NCBI RefSeq assembly: GCF_016907455.1
Contig: NZ_JAFBCB010000001.1
Location: 1,488,001 to 1,552,000 of the forward strand
Origin: Brachybacterium muris
Lineage (GTDB): Bacteria; Actinomycetota; Actinomycetes; Actinomycetales; Dermabacteraceae
Length of the DNA: 64,000 nucleotides
Direction of reading: 5' to 3'
In this document: in pieces, positions 32,095 through 43,203 of the stretch
Layout: every line of letters starts with the position of its first letter
Position numbering within the stretch: the first letter of the stretch is position 1
Position numbers and translations under genes: made by a program
The notes under the pieces: generated by a model
Told to the model about the DNA's origin: nothing
Databases searched by the model: none
What the model saw: only the letters and a program-made list of their open reading frames with translations

Positions 32095-33993
32095 ATGGCC
32101 GATCCAGCCACCTACCGTCCCGCCACCGGCACCATCCCCACCTCCCCGGGGGTGTACCGGTTCCGGGACGACGACGGCCGCGTGATCTACGTGGGCAAGG
32201 CGAAGAACCTGCGTCAGCGCCTGACCAACTACTTCCAGGACCTCGCGGTGCTGCACGAGCGCACCCGCCGCATGGTCACCACCGCCTCCTCCGTGGAGTG
32301 GACGGTGGTGGGCACCGAGGTGGAGGCCCTGACCCTGGAGTACACCTGGATCAAGGAGTTCGACCCGCGGTTCAACGTCAAGTTCCGTGACGACAAGTCC
32401 TACCCCTACCTCGTGGTCACCATGGGGGAGGAGGTGCCGCGGGTGCACATCACCCGCCGCACCCCCCGCAAGGGCGACCGGGTCTTCGGCCCCTACACGC
32501 AGGTGTGGGCCATCCGGGAGACCCTGGACCTGATGCTGCGGGTGTTCTCCATCCGCTCCTGCAGCGCCGGGGTGTACCGCCGGGCCGAGCGCGCCGGTCG
32601 CCCCTGTCTGCTGGGCTTCATCGGCAAGTGCGCAGCCCCCTGCGTGGGGGAGATCTCCGTCCAGGAGCACCGCAAGCTCGCCGAGCAGTTCTGCGACTTC
32701 ATGGCCGGGAACACCTCGACCTACACCCGCCGCATCGAGAAGCAGATGCGCGAGGCCGCCGCCGGGATGGACTACGAGGCCGCCGCCGCCCTGCGGGACG
32801 ACCTGATCGCCCTGGACAAGGTGATGGAGAAGAACTCAGTGGTGCTCTCCGACGCCACCGACGCCGACCTGGTGGGCATGGTGCAGGACGAGCTCGAGGC
32901 CTCCGTGCAGGTGTTCCATGTGCGTGGTGGCCGGATCCGCGGTCAGCGCGGCTGGATCGCCGAGATCCTGGACGACTCCGGTCCAGCCGACCTCATGGAA
33001 CGGGCCCTGACCACCCTGTACGCCGAAGGGACCGCTCCCAAGGAGGTGCTGGTCACCACGGAGCCCGCCAACCGCGATCAGGTGCAGGCACTGCTGGGTT
33101 CCCGCACCGACGTGCGGGTGCCTCGCCGCGGGGAGAAGAAGGACCTGCTGGGCACCGTCACCGCGAATGCCGACGAGGCGCTGCGCCTGCACCGCCTGCG
33201 CCGCACCGGGGACCTCACCGCTCGCACCAAGGCCCTGGAGGACCTGGGGCAGGCTCTGGACCTCGCCGAGCCGCCCCTGCGGATCGAGTGCTTCGACATC
33301 TCCCACTCCCAGGGCACCAACGTGGTGGGGTCGATGGTGGTGTTCGAGGACGGCCTGCCGCGCAAGAGCGAGTACCGGCGGTTCTCCGTCAGCGGTGACG
33401 CCGCCCGGGACGACACCGCCTCCATGCACGACGTCCTCACCCGGCGCCTCAAGCACCACCTGGACCCGCCGAAGCCCGAGAGCGAGGAGGAGAAGCGCCG
33501 CTTCGCCTACCCGCCCTCCCTGATCCTGGTGGACGGCGGGCCGCCGCAGGTCGCCGCCGCACAGCGGGTGATGGACGAGCTGGGCATCACCGACATCGCC
33601 CTGGCCGGTATCGCCAAGCGTCTGGAGGAGATCTGGCTGCCCGGTGACGACTACCCGGTGATCCTGCCGCGCACCAGCGAGGCGCTGTTCCTGGTGCAGC
33701 GCCTGCGCGACGAGGCGCACCGCTTCGCCATCTCCTACCACCGCTCCAAGCGCGGGCGGGCCATGCAGACCAGCGCGCTGGACGGCATCCCGGGCCTGGG
33801 GCCGGCCCGCCGCCGCGCCCTGCTGGACCGCTTCGTGACCGTCAAGGCCATCCGTGAGGCCGAGGTGGAGCAGCTGCAGGAGGTGGACGGCATCGGCCCC
33901 GCCCTCGCCGCCCAGATCAGCAGCGCGCTACGATCCGAGGGTGCGGAGGATGTCGCCGTCGACATGGCCACCGGTGAGATCATCGGTGGTTGA
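32095..33993 (+). CDS. uvrC: excinuclease ABC subunit C
   Basis: Makes both incisions around the lesion bound by UvrB. The 632-residue protein has the N-terminal GIY-YIG nuclease domain ([20 protein letters not shown]), a UVR domain (about 205-240) that binds UvrB, the C-terminal RNase H-like nuclease domain ([24 protein letters not shown]) and helix-hairpin-helix repeats at the end ([25 protein letters not shown]). It is the first gene after uvrA and leads into rapZ with a 54-bp gap. Confidence 0.98.
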   Translation: MADPATYRPATGTIPTSPGVYRFRDDDGRVIYVGKAKNLRQRLTNYFQDLAVLHERTRRMVTTASSVEWTVVGTEVEALTLEYTWIKEFDPRFNVKFRDDKSYPYLVVTMGEEVPRVHITRRTPRKGDRVFGPYTQVWAIRETLDLMLRVFSIRSCSAGVYRRAERAGRPCLLGFIGKCAAPCVGEISVQEHRKLAEQFCDFMAGNTSTYTRRIEKQMREAAAGMDYEAAAALRDDLIALDKVMEKNSVVLSDATDADLVGMVQDELEASVQVFHVRGGRIRGQRGWIAEILDDSGPADLMERALTTLYAEGTAPKEVLVTTEPANRDQVQALLGSRTDVRVPRRGEKKDLLGTVTANADEALRLHRLRRTGDLTARTKALEDLGQALDLAEPPLRIECFDISHSQGTNVVGSMVVFEDGLPRKSEYRRFSVSGDAARDDTASMHDVLTRRLKHHLDPPKPESEEEKRRFAYPPSLILVDGGPPQVAAAQRVMDELGITDIALAGIAKRLEEIWLPGDDYPVILPRTSEALFLVQRLRDEAHRFAISYHRSKRGRAMQTSALDGIPGLGPARRRALLDRFVTVKAIREAEVEQLQEVDGIGPALAAQISSALRSEGAEDVAVDMATGEIIGG

Positions 33994-34047
33994 CCTGGCT
34001 CGTACCCCCTCGAAGCCCACGCCCACCCGCAGCAGAAGGAGCAGCTC

Positions 34048-34986
34048 GTGAGCAAGGACCCGCACCCCGGTGACGACGCCTCCGTCGTCACCGATCAGCA
34101 CCGCGGCGCCGGTGATGCCGCCCAGCGCAGGGGCGAGATCATCATCATCACGGGACTGGCCGGCGCCGGCCGGGAGACCGCCGCCCACGCGCTGGAGGAC
34201 CTGGGCTGGTACGTGGTCTACAACATCGTCCCCCAGCTGATCCCCACCCTGTACGAGCTGCAGGCCACCGCCGAGGGGCGCGACAACCGCTTCGCCGTCG
34301 TGGTCGATCCTCGCTCCGGACCCTTCTTCGGGGAGCTCGCCGACGTCGTCGCCCAGCTGCGGGAGGCCGACCTGCGGCTGCGCCTGGTGTTCCTCACCGC
34401 CGACGAGGCGACCCTGGTGCGCCGCTTCGACTCGGTGCGCAGGCCCCACCCCCTGCAGGGCGAAGAGGGCGTGTTGGAAGGCATTCGCCGGGAGCGGGAG
34501 GTGCTGGCCCCCTACCGCCGCATGGCGGACGTGGTGATCGACACCTCGCCGCTGAACGTGCACGAGCTGACCATGAAGATGCGCTCGACCTTCGGCACCC
34601 AGGCCGAGCAGCGCCTCACCGTGACCATGCTGTCCTTCGGCTTCAAGTACGGGATCCCGCTGGAGGCGGACCATGTCAGCGACGTCCGCTTCATCCCCAA
34701 CCCGTACTGGGTGCCGGAACTGCGCCCCAAGCGAGGCACCGACAAGGAGGTCTCCGACTTCGTCCTGGGCGACGCCAACGCCGCCGAGTTCGTGGACCGC
34801 TACCTGGAGATGATCATCCCCGTGCTGCGCGGCTACACCACCGAGAACAAGCACTCCACCACCCTCGCGATCGGGTGCACCGGCGGCAAGCACCGGTCCG
34901 TCGCGATCTCCGAGAAGATCGGTGAGGAGCTTCGCCGTGCCGGCCACGCGGTGCGGATCCGCCACCGGGATCTGGGGCGGGAATGA
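34048..34986 (+). CDS. rapZ: RapZ-family nucleotide-binding protein with altered P-loop
   Basis: A 312-residue homologue of RapZ/YvcJ, which in enterobacteria binds small RNAs and glucosamine-6-phosphate. The C-terminal domain looks normal (LSFGFKYGIP, RFIPNPYW, GCTGGKHRSVAI, RHRDL). The N-terminal ATPase domain does not: the P-loop reads GLAGAGRET at 36-44, with Arg for the usual Lys (common in actinobacteria) and Glu43 where Ser/Thr should bind magnesium, and the VDNLP motif is VYNIV (57-61). It is in the conserved uvrC-rapZ-yvcK-whiA order and overlaps yvcK by 4 nt. Confidence 0.93.
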   Translation: MSKDPHPGDDASVVTDQHRGAGDAAQRRGEIIIITGLAGAGRETAAHALEDLGWYVVYNIVPQLIPTLYELQATAEGRDNRFAVVVDPRSGPFFGELADVVAQLREADLRLRLVFLTADEATLVRRFDSVRRPHPLQGEEGVLEGIRREREVLAPYRRMADVVIDTSPLNVHELTMKMRSTFGTQAEQRLTVTMLSFGFKYGIPLEADHVSDVRFIPNPYWVPELRPKRGTDKEVSDFVLGDANAAEFVDRYLEMIIPVLRGYTTENKHSTTLAIGCTGGKHRSVAISEKIGEELRRAGHAVRIRHRDLGRE

Positions 34987-36086
34987 GCATCGCCCATCGC
35001 AAGGGCGGCGTGCGCCTGCGCAACGTCGACCGTGCCTCCAGCGCCCGCCGCGGCCGCCGCGACACCCCCGATGAGCCACTGCGGGTGGTCGCCCTGGGCG
35101 GCGGCCACGGCCTCGCCGCGAACCTGCGGGCGCTGCGCCTGCTGGCCGACGAGATCACCGCGGTGGTCACCGTCGCCGACAACGGCGGTTCCTCCGGTCG
35201 CATCCGCAACGAGATCCCCGTGCTCCCGCCCGGCGACCTGCGGATGGCGCTGGCGGCCCTGTGCGAGGACTCCGACTGGGGGTCCATCTGGGGCGACGTG
35301 ATCCAGCACCGCTTCTCCACCGGCGGCCAGCTGGACGGTCACTCCCTGGGGAACCTGATGATCGTGGCCCTGTGGCAGATCCTCGAGGATCCCATCGAGG
35401 GCCTGGACCAGATGGCCGAGCTGCTCGGCGCCCGCGGCCGCGTGCTCCCGATGGCCCTGGACCCCCTGGACATCGAGGCCGACGTGCGCGGGGCCGACGG
35501 CACCGTGCGCACCGTCAGCGGGCAGTGGCAGGTCGCCACCGCCGAGGGCAAGGTCGAGGCGCTGCGCCTGTCCCCGCTGCGGCCCCGCGTGCCCGCGGCC
35601 ACCCTGGAGGCCATCGAACGTGCCGACTGGATCATCGTCGGCCCGGGGTCCTGGTACACCTCCGTGCTGCCGCACCTGATGATCCCCGAGATCGCCGCCG
35701 CGATCCGCTCCAGCAGCGCCCGGCGCTGCATCACCATGAACCTCTCGGTGGGACAGCAGGAGGCCGAGGGCATGAGCAGTCAGAACCTCCTGGACACCGT
35801 GCTGGAGCACGCGGGCGGCACCCGCTTCGACGCCCTGATCGCCGACCCCACCGCACTCGAGGACGCCCTGGACCTCGCCCAGGCCGCACAGCAGCGCGGG
35901 CTGCGGGTGCTGCTGCGGCAGGTCAGTGTGGGCGACGGCTCCCCGAACCACGATCCGGTGCGCCTGGCAGCGGCGTACCGTGACCTGTTCGACGACGTGG
36001 TGGGGGACGTCGCCGGCGATACGTCCCCGCTGCCTGACCACGGCGAACCCGTTTCACAGGAGGATCATGATGGCGCTGACCGCTGA
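34983..36086 (+). CDS. yvcK: gluconeogenesis factor YvcK/CofD-like protein
   Basis: A 367-residue Rossmann-like protein of the YvcK family, involved in carbon metabolism and cell-envelope control, and a UDP-GlcNAc-binding protein in Bacillus and mycobacteria. The glycine-rich [14 protein letters not shown] (36-48), the [11 protein letters not shown] segment (65-75; D-D is more usual than D-N) and [14 protein letters not shown] are recognisable. It overlaps rapZ by 4 nt and runs 17 nt past the start of whiA. Confidence 0.94.
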   Translation: MSIAHRKGGVRLRNVDRASSARRGRRDTPDEPLRVVALGGGHGLAANLRALRLLADEITAVVTVADNGGSSGRIRNEIPVLPPGDLRMALAALCEDSDWGSIWGDVIQHRFSTGGQLDGHSLGNLMIVALWQILEDPIEGLDQMAELLGARGRVLPMALDPLDIEADVRGADGTVRTVSGQWQVATAEGKVEALRLSPLRPRVPAATLEAIERADWIIVGPGSWYTSVLPHLMIPEIAAAIRSSSARRCITMNLSVGQQEAEGMSSQNLLDTVLEHAGGTRFDALIADPTALEDALDLAQAAQQRGLRVLLRQVSVGDGSPNHDPVRLAAAYRDLFDDVVGDVAGDTSPLPDHGEPVSQEDHDGADR

Positions 36087-37068
36087 CGCCAAGGAGGAGC
36101 TGAGCCACCTGGAGGTGAACCGGCCCTCCGCCCGCAAGGCCGAGGCGTCGGCGATGCTGCGCTTCGCCGGTGGCCTGCACCTGGTGGGCGGGCAGGTCGT
36201 GGTCGAGGCTGAGCTGGACTCCGCGGCGGTGGCCCGCAGGCTCCACGGCATCATCGCCGAGATGTACGGGCATCGTGCCGAGCTGGCTGTGCTGGCCCCC
36301 TCCGGTATCCGCCGCACCACCCGCTACATCGTGCGGGTCGAGCGTGAGGGCGGGATGCTCGCGCGCCAGACCGGCCTGCTGGACGCGCGCGGTCGCCCCG
36401 TGCGCGGCATGCCACCGGCCGTCGTCGGAGGAGCGGCGGTCGATGCGGAGGCCGCCTGGCGCGGCGCTTTCCTGGCCCGGGGGTCGCTGACCGAGCCCGG
36501 CCGGTCCGCGGCACTGGAACTGTCCTGCCCGGGACCCGAGGTGGCCCTGGCGATGGTGGGAGCCGCCCGCAGGCTCGGCGTCGCCGCGAAGGCCCGGGAG
36601 GCCCGGGGCGGCGACCGGGTGGTGCTGCGCGACGGCGATGCCATCGCGGCGCTGCTGACCCGCATGGGAGCCCACCGCACCGTGCTGACCTGGGAGGAGC
36701 ACCGCACCCGTAGGGAGGTGCGCGCCACCGCCCACCGCCTGGCGAACTTCGATGACGCGAACCTGCGACGCTCGGCCCGCGCCGCGGTCGCCGCGGGGCA
36801 GCGGGTGCAGCGGGCCCTGGAGATCCTGGGCGACGAGGTGCCCGAGCACCTGTTGACGGCCGGTCGCCTGCGGTTGGAGCACCGGCAGGCCAGTCTCGAG
36901 GAGCTGGGGCGTCTGGCTGATCCGCCTCTGACCAAGGACGCGGTGGCCGGCAGGATCCGTCGCCTGCTGGCGATGGCGGACAAGCGCGCAGAGGATCTCG
37001 GGGTCCCCGGGACCGAAGAAGTGGTGGATGAGGACCAATTGCCGCCGTCGCCCGATCCCAGGGATTGA
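36070..37068 (+). CDS. whiA: DNA-binding protein WhiA
   Basis: A 332-residue regulator needed for sporulation septation in Streptomyces and for division control in other Gram-positives. It has the N-terminal degenerate LAGLIDADG homing-endonuclease-like region and a C-terminal helix-turn-helix (about 270-325, with [14 protein letters not shown]). Two in-frame ATG codons stand together at 36067 and 36070; the second is chosen because an AGGAGG lies 6 nt before it. The start lies inside the 3' end of yvcK. A TAGGAT box directly follows its stop codon. Confidence 0.94.
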   Translation: MALTADAKEELSHLEVNRPSARKAEASAMLRFAGGLHLVGGQVVVEAELDSAAVARRLHGIIAEMYGHRAELAVLAPSGIRRTTRYIVRVEREGGMLARQTGLLDARGRPVRGMPPAVVGGAAVDAEAAWRGAFLARGSLTEPGRSAALELSCPGPEVALAMVGAARRLGVAAKAREARGGDRVVLRDGDAIAALLTRMGAHRTVLTWEEHRTRREVRATAHRLANFDDANLRRSARAAVAAGQRVQRALEILGDEVPEHLLTAGRLRLEHRQASLEELGRLADPPLTKDAVAGRIRRLLAMADKRAEDLGVPGTEEVVDEDQLPPSPDPRD

Positions 37069-38178
<1,110 letters not shown>

Positions 38179-38195
38179 ACCTGACGGTTCTCACC

Positions 38196-38240
38196 GAGCC
38201 CGCCCGGCGCCGCCCTGTGGGTGGAGCGTCGGGCGGGCTC
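38196..38240 (+). terminator. hairpin between gap and pgk
   Basis: GAGCCCGCCCG and CGGGCGGGCTC form an 11-bp perfect stem with a larger loop. It probably ends or attenuates transcription between gap and pgk, allowing different levels of the two. Confidence 0.65.
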
Positions 38241-38302
38241 CGCCGTCCGTACCCCTGATCGACCAGTTCTCTGCTCCATTCCTCTTTCCTGAAGGAGACG
38301 CA

Positions 38303-39505
38303 GTGCTCAAGACCATCGACGCCCTCGGCGATCTGCGCGGCAAGCGTGTGATCGTCCGGGCCGACCTCAACGTGCCGCTGGACGGCACCACCATCGCCGA
38401 CGACGGTCGCATCCGCGCCGCCGTCCCCACCCTGAAGCGCCTGCTGGACGCCGGCGCCAAGGTCGTAGTGATCTCCCACCTGGGCCGCCCCAAGGGCGCG
38501 CCCGAGGAGAAGTACTCCCTCAAGCCCGTCGTCTCCCGCCTCGGTGAACTTCTGGGCACGGAGGTCGCCTTCGCGACCGACACCGTGGGCGACTCCGCCC
38601 GCGAGACCGTGCGCTCCCTGGACGAGGGCGGCATCGCCCTGCTGGAGAACCTCCGCTTCAACCCGGGGGAGACCGCCAAGGACGAGGGCGAGCGACGCGT
38701 GTTCGCCCAGGCGCTGGCCGACATGGGCGACGCGTACGTCTCCGACGGCTTCGGCGTGGTGCACCGCAAGCAGGCCTCCGTGTACGAGCTGGCGCAGCTG
38801 CTGCCCTCGGCCGCCGGCGAGCTGGTGCTCAAGGAGGTCGAGTCCCTGCGCAAGGTGACCGACGACCCGGCCCGCCCCTTCGTGGTGGTGCTCGGCGGCG
38901 CCAAGGTCGCCGACAAGCTCGCCGTGATCGACAACCTCCTCGGCAAGGCCGACCGGATCCTGATCGGCGGCGGCATGGCCTACACCTTCCTGAAGGCCAA
39001 GGGCTACGAGGTGGGCCAGTCGCTCCTGGACGAGGAGAAGGTCGACACCGTGCGCGAGTACATGGAGCGCGCCGAGAAGGAGGGCGTGGAGCTGATCCTG
39101 CCCGTGGACAACGTCGTGGCCGGGGAGTTCTCCGCCGACGCCGAGTCCACCGTGGTCGGTGCCGATGGCATCCCCGCGGACCAGGAGGGCATGGACATCG
39201 GTCCGAAGACCGCTGAGCTGTTCGCCTCGAAGATCAAGGACGCGGCCACCGTGTTCTGGAACGGCCCGATGGGCGTCTTCGAGTTCGAGAAGTTCGCCGG
39301 CGGCACCAAGGCCGTGGCACAGGCTCTGGCCGACGCCGAGGGCTACACCGTGGTCGGTGGCGGCGACTCCGCCTCCGCCATCCGCAATCTCGGATTCGAC
39401 GAATCCCTGTTCTCGCACATCTCCACCGGCGGCGGTGCGAGCCTCGAGCTGATCGAGGGCAAGGAGCTGCCGGGCATCGCGATCCTCGAGGAGGGCACCA
39501 AGTGA
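38303..39505 (+). CDS. pgk: phosphoglycerate kinase
   Basis: Makes ATP from 1,3-bisphosphoglycerate. The 400-residue protein has [14 protein letters not shown] at the N-terminus, the substrate-binding [19 protein letters not shown] and the nucleotide-binding GGGDSASAI near the C-terminus. The GTG at 38303 follows GAAGGAGA with good spacing. The stop overlaps the tpiA start (GTGA). Confidence 0.98.
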   Translation: MLKTIDALGDLRGKRVIVRADLNVPLDGTTIADDGRIRAAVPTLKRLLDAGAKVVVISHLGRPKGAPEEKYSLKPVVSRLGELLGTEVAFATDTVGDSARETVRSLDEGGIALLENLRFNPGETAKDEGERRVFAQALADMGDAYVSDGFGVVHRKQASVYELAQLLPSAAGELVLKEVESLRKVTDDPARPFVVVLGGAKVADKLAVIDNLLGKADRILIGGGMAYTFLKAKGYEVGQSLLDEEKVDTVREYMERAEKEGVELILPVDNVVAGEFSADAESTVVGADGIPADQEGMDIGPKTAELFASKIKDAATVFWNGPMGVFEFEKFAGGTKAVAQALADAEGYTVVGGGDSASAIRNLGFDESLFSHISTGGGASLELIEGKELPGIAILEEGTK

Positions 39506-40284
39506 CCACCCGCACCCCGCTCATGGCGGGCAACTGGAAGATGAACCTGGACTGGAAGCAGAGCCTGTCCCTGGTCGAGGAGCTGGGCGAGGCCCTGCGC
39601 GAGGTCGACACCACGGTGGTCGAGGCCGCCGTGCTGCCGCCCTTCGTGAACATCCGCACCGTCCAGACCGCTGTCGAGGCCGGCGACCTGCCGATCTCCT
39701 ACGGCGCCCAGGACATCTCGGCCCACGAGTCCGGCGCGTACACCGGGGAGATCTCCGGCAGCATGCTGACCGCTCTGGGCTGCACCTACGTGGTCGTGGG
39801 CCACTCCGAGCGCCGCGAGTACCATTGTGAGGGCGAGGTCGAGACCAACGCCAAGGTGAAGGCTGCTCTGTCCGTGGGCCTGTCCCCGATCTTGTGCGTG
39901 GGCGAGCCGCTCGAGGAGCGCAAGGCCGGCAAGCAGGTCGAGTACTCCCTCGCGCAGCTCGAGGGCGGCATCGAGGGCCTCTCTGCCGAGGACGTCGCGA
40001 AGGTCGTCGTGGCCTATGAGCCGGTGTGGGCCATCGGCACCGGCGAGGTCGCCACCCCGGACGATGCCCAGGAGGTGTGCGCTGCGATCCGTGATCTGGT
40101 GCGCACCAAGCACGGCGACGCGACCGCTGACGCCCTGCGCGTCCTGTACGGCGGCAGCGTGAAGTCCTCCAACGTCGCCGAGCTGATGACGAAGGAGGAC
40201 GTCGACGGCGCCCTCGTGGGCGGCGCCTCCCTGAAGGCTGAGGAGTTCGCGAAGATCGTCGGCTACCAGGACAGCAACGCCTGA
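39502..40284 (+). CDS. tpiA: triosephosphate isomerase
   Basis: Interconverts dihydroxyacetone phosphate and glyceraldehyde-3-phosphate. The 260-residue protein shows GNWKMN at the start with the catalytic Lys, the His in VVGHSERRE, the catalytic Glu in [11 protein letters not shown] and the phosphate loop [10 protein letters not shown]. Starts at a GTG overlapping the pgk stop, so it is coupled to pgk. Confidence 0.98.
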   Translation: MTTRTPLMAGNWKMNLDWKQSLSLVEELGEALREVDTTVVEAAVLPPFVNIRTVQTAVEAGDLPISYGAQDISAHESGAYTGEISGSMLTALGCTYVVVGHSERREYHCEGEVETNAKVKAALSVGLSPILCVGEPLEERKAGKQVEYSLAQLEGGIEGLSAEDVAKVVVAYEPVWAIGTGEVATPDDAQEVCAAIRDLVRTKHGDATADALRVLYGGSVKSSNVAELMTKEDVDGALVGGASLKAEEFAKIVGYQDSNA

Positions 40285-40306
40285 TCGACGTACTGCTCGC
40301 ATCACA

Positions 40307-40336
40307 CGGGCCGGGCCTCTTCGGAGGCCCGGCCCG
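40307..40336 (+). terminator. terminator after tpiA
   Basis: CGGGCCGGGCCTC and GAGGCCCGGCCCG form a perfect 13-bp stem with a TTCG tetraloop between tpiA and secG. Confidence 0.75.
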
Positions 40337-40341
40337 TGGCG

Positions 40342-40347
40342 TATGCT
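40342..40347 (+). promoter_or_regulatory. possible -10 box for secG
   Basis: TATGCT right after the tpiA terminator, about 50 nt before the secG start, fits TANNNT. Confidence 0.35.
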
Positions 40348-40398
40348 GGATCGGTCCATCCGCTTCCCGAAAGCAACTCAGAAGAAGGTTTTGCCCCC

Positions 40399-40647
40399 GT
40401 GGATCTGCCTCTGATCAAGCTCGTCCTGCAGGTTCTGCTGGCCCTGACCAGCCTGCTGCTGATCCTGCTGGTGCTGTTGCACAAGGGACGCGGCGGCGGC
40501 CTGTCGGACATGTTCGGTGGCGGCGTGTCCTCCACCGCGAGCGCCTCGGGCGTCGCCGAGCGCAACCTGAACCGCCTCACCGTGGGCATGGCCGTGGCCT
40601 GGGGGGCCTTCTGCATCGGCCTGGGGATCATCGAGCGCGTGCTCTGA
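40399..40647 (+). CDS. secG: preprotein translocase subunit SecG
   Basis: An 82-residue integral membrane subunit of the Sec channel. Two hydrophobic helices (about residues 3-24 and 58-79) flank the cytoplasmic loop with the conserved GRGGGLSDMFGG segment. The GTG at 40399 follows GAAGAAGG. The earlier in-frame GTG at 40336 lies in the terminator and is rejected. Position after tpiA is conserved in actinobacteria. Confidence 0.94.
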   Translation: MDLPLIKLVLQVLLALTSLLLILLVLLHKGRGGGLSDMFGGGVSSTASASGVAERNLNRLTVGMAVAWGAFCIGLGIIERVL

Positions 40648-40677
40648 TCCCGGCGCGGGCCTGACCCGCACATCGAG

Positions 40678-40727
40678 AAGGACGATTCCGTTCCCGGATC
40701 TTGCGATCGTGGAACGGAATCGTCCTT
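40678..40727 (+). terminator. strong bidirectional terminator between secG and pgl remnant
   Basis: AAGGACGATTCCGTTCC and its exact complement form a 17-bp stem with a 16-nt loop, followed by TCTGT. It lies between secG (+) and the pentose phosphate operon (-) and served both before the insertion; now 5.2 kb of insertion sequence separates it from the operon. Confidence 0.85.
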
Positions 40728-40752
40728 TCTGTGTCCGACGGGCCCCGGGCGG

Positions 40753-40797
40753 TCAGAGGTCCTTCGCCGCGGCCTTGTCGAGGTACCAGGTGGTGCT
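40753..40797 (-). pseudogene. detached 3' end of opcA-pgl
   Basis: Reading the minus strand across the target duplication gives codons for STTWYLDKAAAKDL and a TGA stop. These are the natural last 14 residues of the 6-phosphogluconolactonase domain whose body now ends at 45969. The reading frame joins exactly when one copy of the 6-bp duplication is removed. Confidence 0.9.
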
Positions 40798-40803
40798 CTC
40801 CAG
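40798..40803. repeat. target site duplication of outer IS, left copy
   Basis: CTCCAG directly abuts the outer element at 40804; the matching copy is 45972-45977. Confidence 0.9.
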
Positions 40804-40916
40804 TGAGTATTCGTAGTCGTGGGAGCCACCGAATCTTGCTCTTGGGGACCGCCGATCGTGCCGACGGGGGCCAGTAGCCGCCGCGGTGGGGACCACTGGC
40901 TCCCGCCGGCATCGGG

Positions 40917-41478
40917 TCACTGGGGCAGTGCGGTGTGTTCTCGCATGTTCCTGTCGCCGGTGTCGATCCAGATTGTGTTGTGCACGATGCGGTCCATGAT
41001 CGCATCGGCGTGGACTGCTCCACCGAGCCGGGCGTGCCAGTCCTTCTTCGGGTACTGGGTGCAGAACACGGTCGAGCCGGTGTCATAGCGGCGCTCGAGC
41101 AGTTCCAGCAGCATCGAACGCATTCCCTCGTCAGGATGGTCCAGCAGCCACTCGTCGATCACCAGCAGCGAGAACGTGGAGTACTTCCGCAGGAACTTCG
41201 TCTGGCCCTGCGGCTTGTCCTTTGCCAGGGCCCAGGCCTCTTCGAGGTCGGGCATTCGGATGTAGTGGGCTCGGAGCCGGTGCTGGCAGGCCTGCTTCGC
41301 CAGCGCGCAGCCGAGGTAGGACTTCCCTGAGCCGGTGAAGCCCTGGAAGACCACGTTCTGTTGCCGCTGGATGAAGGAGCAGGTTGCCAGTTGCGCGATC
41401 ACGTTCCGGTTCAGTCCCCGTTCCTCGACCAGATCCAGCCGCCGCAGGTCCGCTCCGGGATAACGCAGCCCCGCCCGG
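40917..41478 (-). pseudogene. istB: outer istB, 3' fragment
   Basis: The C-terminal 184 or so codons of the outer copy's IstB ATPase, including the P-loop region (GFTGSGKS) and LLVIDEWLL. It lacks its start because the inner element inserted after codon 64. Sequence appears identical to the intact inner istB. The open frame that runs on into the inner element is not a real gene. Confidence 0.92.
41473..41478. repeat. target site duplication of inner IS, left copy
   Basis: GCCCGG before the inner element's TGAATATTCG terminus; partner at 44060-44065. The sequence is part of istB of the outer copy. Confidence 0.9.
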
Positions 41479-41591
41479 TGAATATTCGCCTCGCTGGGGT
41501 CCGCTGATCGAGGGTTCGGGTGCCACGTCGCTGCCGTAGCGGTGGCGTCGTTCGGGACCACCAGTGGTGTCGTTGGGGCCGCTCTGTCTAC

Positions 41592-41632
41592 GCTCCTTCC
41601 GCCGTGTGTATAGGGCACGCGGCGGAAGGAGC
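41592..41632 (+). repeat. 13-bp inverted repeat in the istA leader
   Basis: GCTCCTTCCGCCG and CGGCGGAAGGAGC form a perfect stem with a 15-nt loop, 8 bp before the istA start. The right arm contains the GGAAGGAG ribosome binding site, so the hairpin would hide it. The outer copy has the same structure at 45818-45858. Confidence 0.7.
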
Positions 41633-41640
41633 AATCTGGA

Positions 41641-43203
41641 ATGGTACGGAAGATCAGGGCGAAGCTGGTGCTCCAGCTGCGCGCAGAAGGTCTGTCGGGG
41701 CGAGCGATTTCGTCCTCGCAGGGCATGTCCCGCAAGTCCGTGAGGGCGGTGTTCGAGGCCGCTGACGCTGCAGGGATCGGGTGGGGCGATATCGCGGACG
41801 TCGCCGATGAGCAGGTGTATGCCCGGTTGTTCCCGGGCCGGGGCGAGCACGAGAGCGTGTTCGCACAGCCGGACTGGGAACAGGTCCATCGAGAGATGGC
41901 CAGGGTCGGCGTGACGCTGAAGCTGTTGCACGGCGAGTACTTCGACGCGACCACGGCGGCTGGGGATCCGGCGATGGGGTATGACCGGTTTTGCCGCACC
42001 TACCAGCACCACGTCATGGTCACCGGTGCCGCTTCGAGAGTCGGTCACAAGGCCGGCCAGAGCGTGGAGGTCGACTGGTCCGGCCCCACGATGGAGCTGG
42101 CCGATCCGGTCACCGGCGAGGTCTCGAAGGTGTTCTTGTTCGTTGCCTGCCTGCCTTTTTCTCGTTACGCGTTCTGCTTCCCGGCGCTGGATATGCGCCA
42201 GGAGTCCTGGCTGCGAGCGCACGTAGCGATGTTCGAGGCGCTGGGCGGGACGGTCCCGAGGATCGTTCCGGACAACCTCAAGACCGGTGTGGTGAAGCAC
42301 CCCCGCGAGGGCGAGATCGTCCTGAACGATGCGTATCGCGAGATGGCAGCGCATTACTCGGCGGCGGTGCTCCCGGGGAGGGTGCGGAAACCGAAAGACA
42401 AGGCGAGCGTGGAGAACACCGTCGCGCACGTCGCGACCTGGGTCATCGCCGGGCTGCGGGATCAGCGATTCACGTCCCTGCCCGAACTTGCAGCCGCCAT
42501 CGGGCAGCGGATGGAGGCCTATAACGCGGAGCCGTTCCAGAAGCGGCCCGGATCCCGCGCCAGCGTGTTCGACGCGGAGGAGCGGCCGCTGCTGACGCCG
42601 CTGCCGGCGGTGCCCTACGAGATCTCGACATGGCACTACGGACGACGAGTGGGCAGGAACGGGCACGTCACGTTCGCGCGGAACTTCTACTCCGCGCCGT
42701 TCGCGCACATCGGCGCGAAGGTCGATCTGCGCATCACGGCCCGGACGCTGGAGATCTATCAGGGCAGCCAGCGACTGACCAGTCACCTGCTGCTCCCGGA
42801 GACCGCGAGCAATGAGTACCGCACCAACGACGCGGACCTACCTGCGGGCGAGCGTTTCCAGGCCTGGGACGCGCAGAGGGTGCGGGCGTGGGCAGATCGG
42901 GTCGGGCCGGCCACGGTGATCGTGATCCAGCGGATCTTCGAGTCCGTGCCGATCGTGGAACAGGGCCTGGATCCCGCGTTGGCGGTGCTACGGCTCTCTC
43001 GCCGCTTCTCCGTAGATCGGGTCGAGGCGGCCTGCGCACTCGCGCTGACGGGACGGGTCCGTTCACCGCGCTATGCGCATCTGCACCCGATCTTGGCCAC
43101 CGGGCAGGACAAGGTCGCCGCCCTGCGTCCACCCCGCGAGGAACCCGCGGAAGACGGCGGATACGTCCGTGGCGCCGACTACTACGCCGGAGGTGTCCGG
43201 TGA
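41641..43203 (+). CDS. istA: IS21-family transposase IstA (inner copy)
   Basis: A 520-residue transposase. An N-terminal helix-turn-helix region (about 1-40: LRAEGLSGRAISSSQGMSRKSV) precedes the DDE integrase core with D145 (VEVDWSG), D211 (VPDNLKTG) and E258 (KASVENTV). The C-terminal beta-barrel and DNA-binding region follow. Its stop overlaps the istB start by 4 nt (GTGA), as usual in the family. All catalytic residues are present, so it is probably active. Confidence 0.95.
   Translation: MVRKIRAKLVLQLRAEGLSGRAISSSQGMSRKSVRAVFEAADAAGIGWGDIADVADEQVYARLFPGRGEHESVFAQPDWEQVHREMARVGVTLKLLHGEYFDATTAAGDPAMGYDRFCRTYQHHVMVTGAASRVGHKAGQSVEVDWSGPTMELADPVTGEVSKVFLFVACLPFSRYAFCFPALDMRQESWLRAHVAMFEALGGTVPRIVPDNLKTGVVKHPREGEIVLNDAYREMAAHYSAAVLPGRVRKPKDKASVENTVAHVATWVIAGLRDQRFTSLPELAAAIGQRMEAYNAEPFQKRPGSRASVFDAEERPLLTPLPAVPYEISTWHYGRRVGRNGHVTFARNFYSAPFAHIGAKVDLRITARTLEIYQGSQRLTSHLLLPETASNEYRTNDADLPAGERFQAWDAQRVRAWADRVGPATVIVIQRIFESVPIVEQGLDPALAVLRLSRRFSVDRVEAACALALTGRVRSPRYAHLHPILATGQDKVAALRPPREEPAEDGGYVRGADYYAGGVR

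Noticed and set aside
40917-41999. 360-codon minus-strand frame that joins istB 3' end to sequence antisense to istA
   Set aside because: Created by the nested insertion; only the istB part (to 41478) is meaningful.
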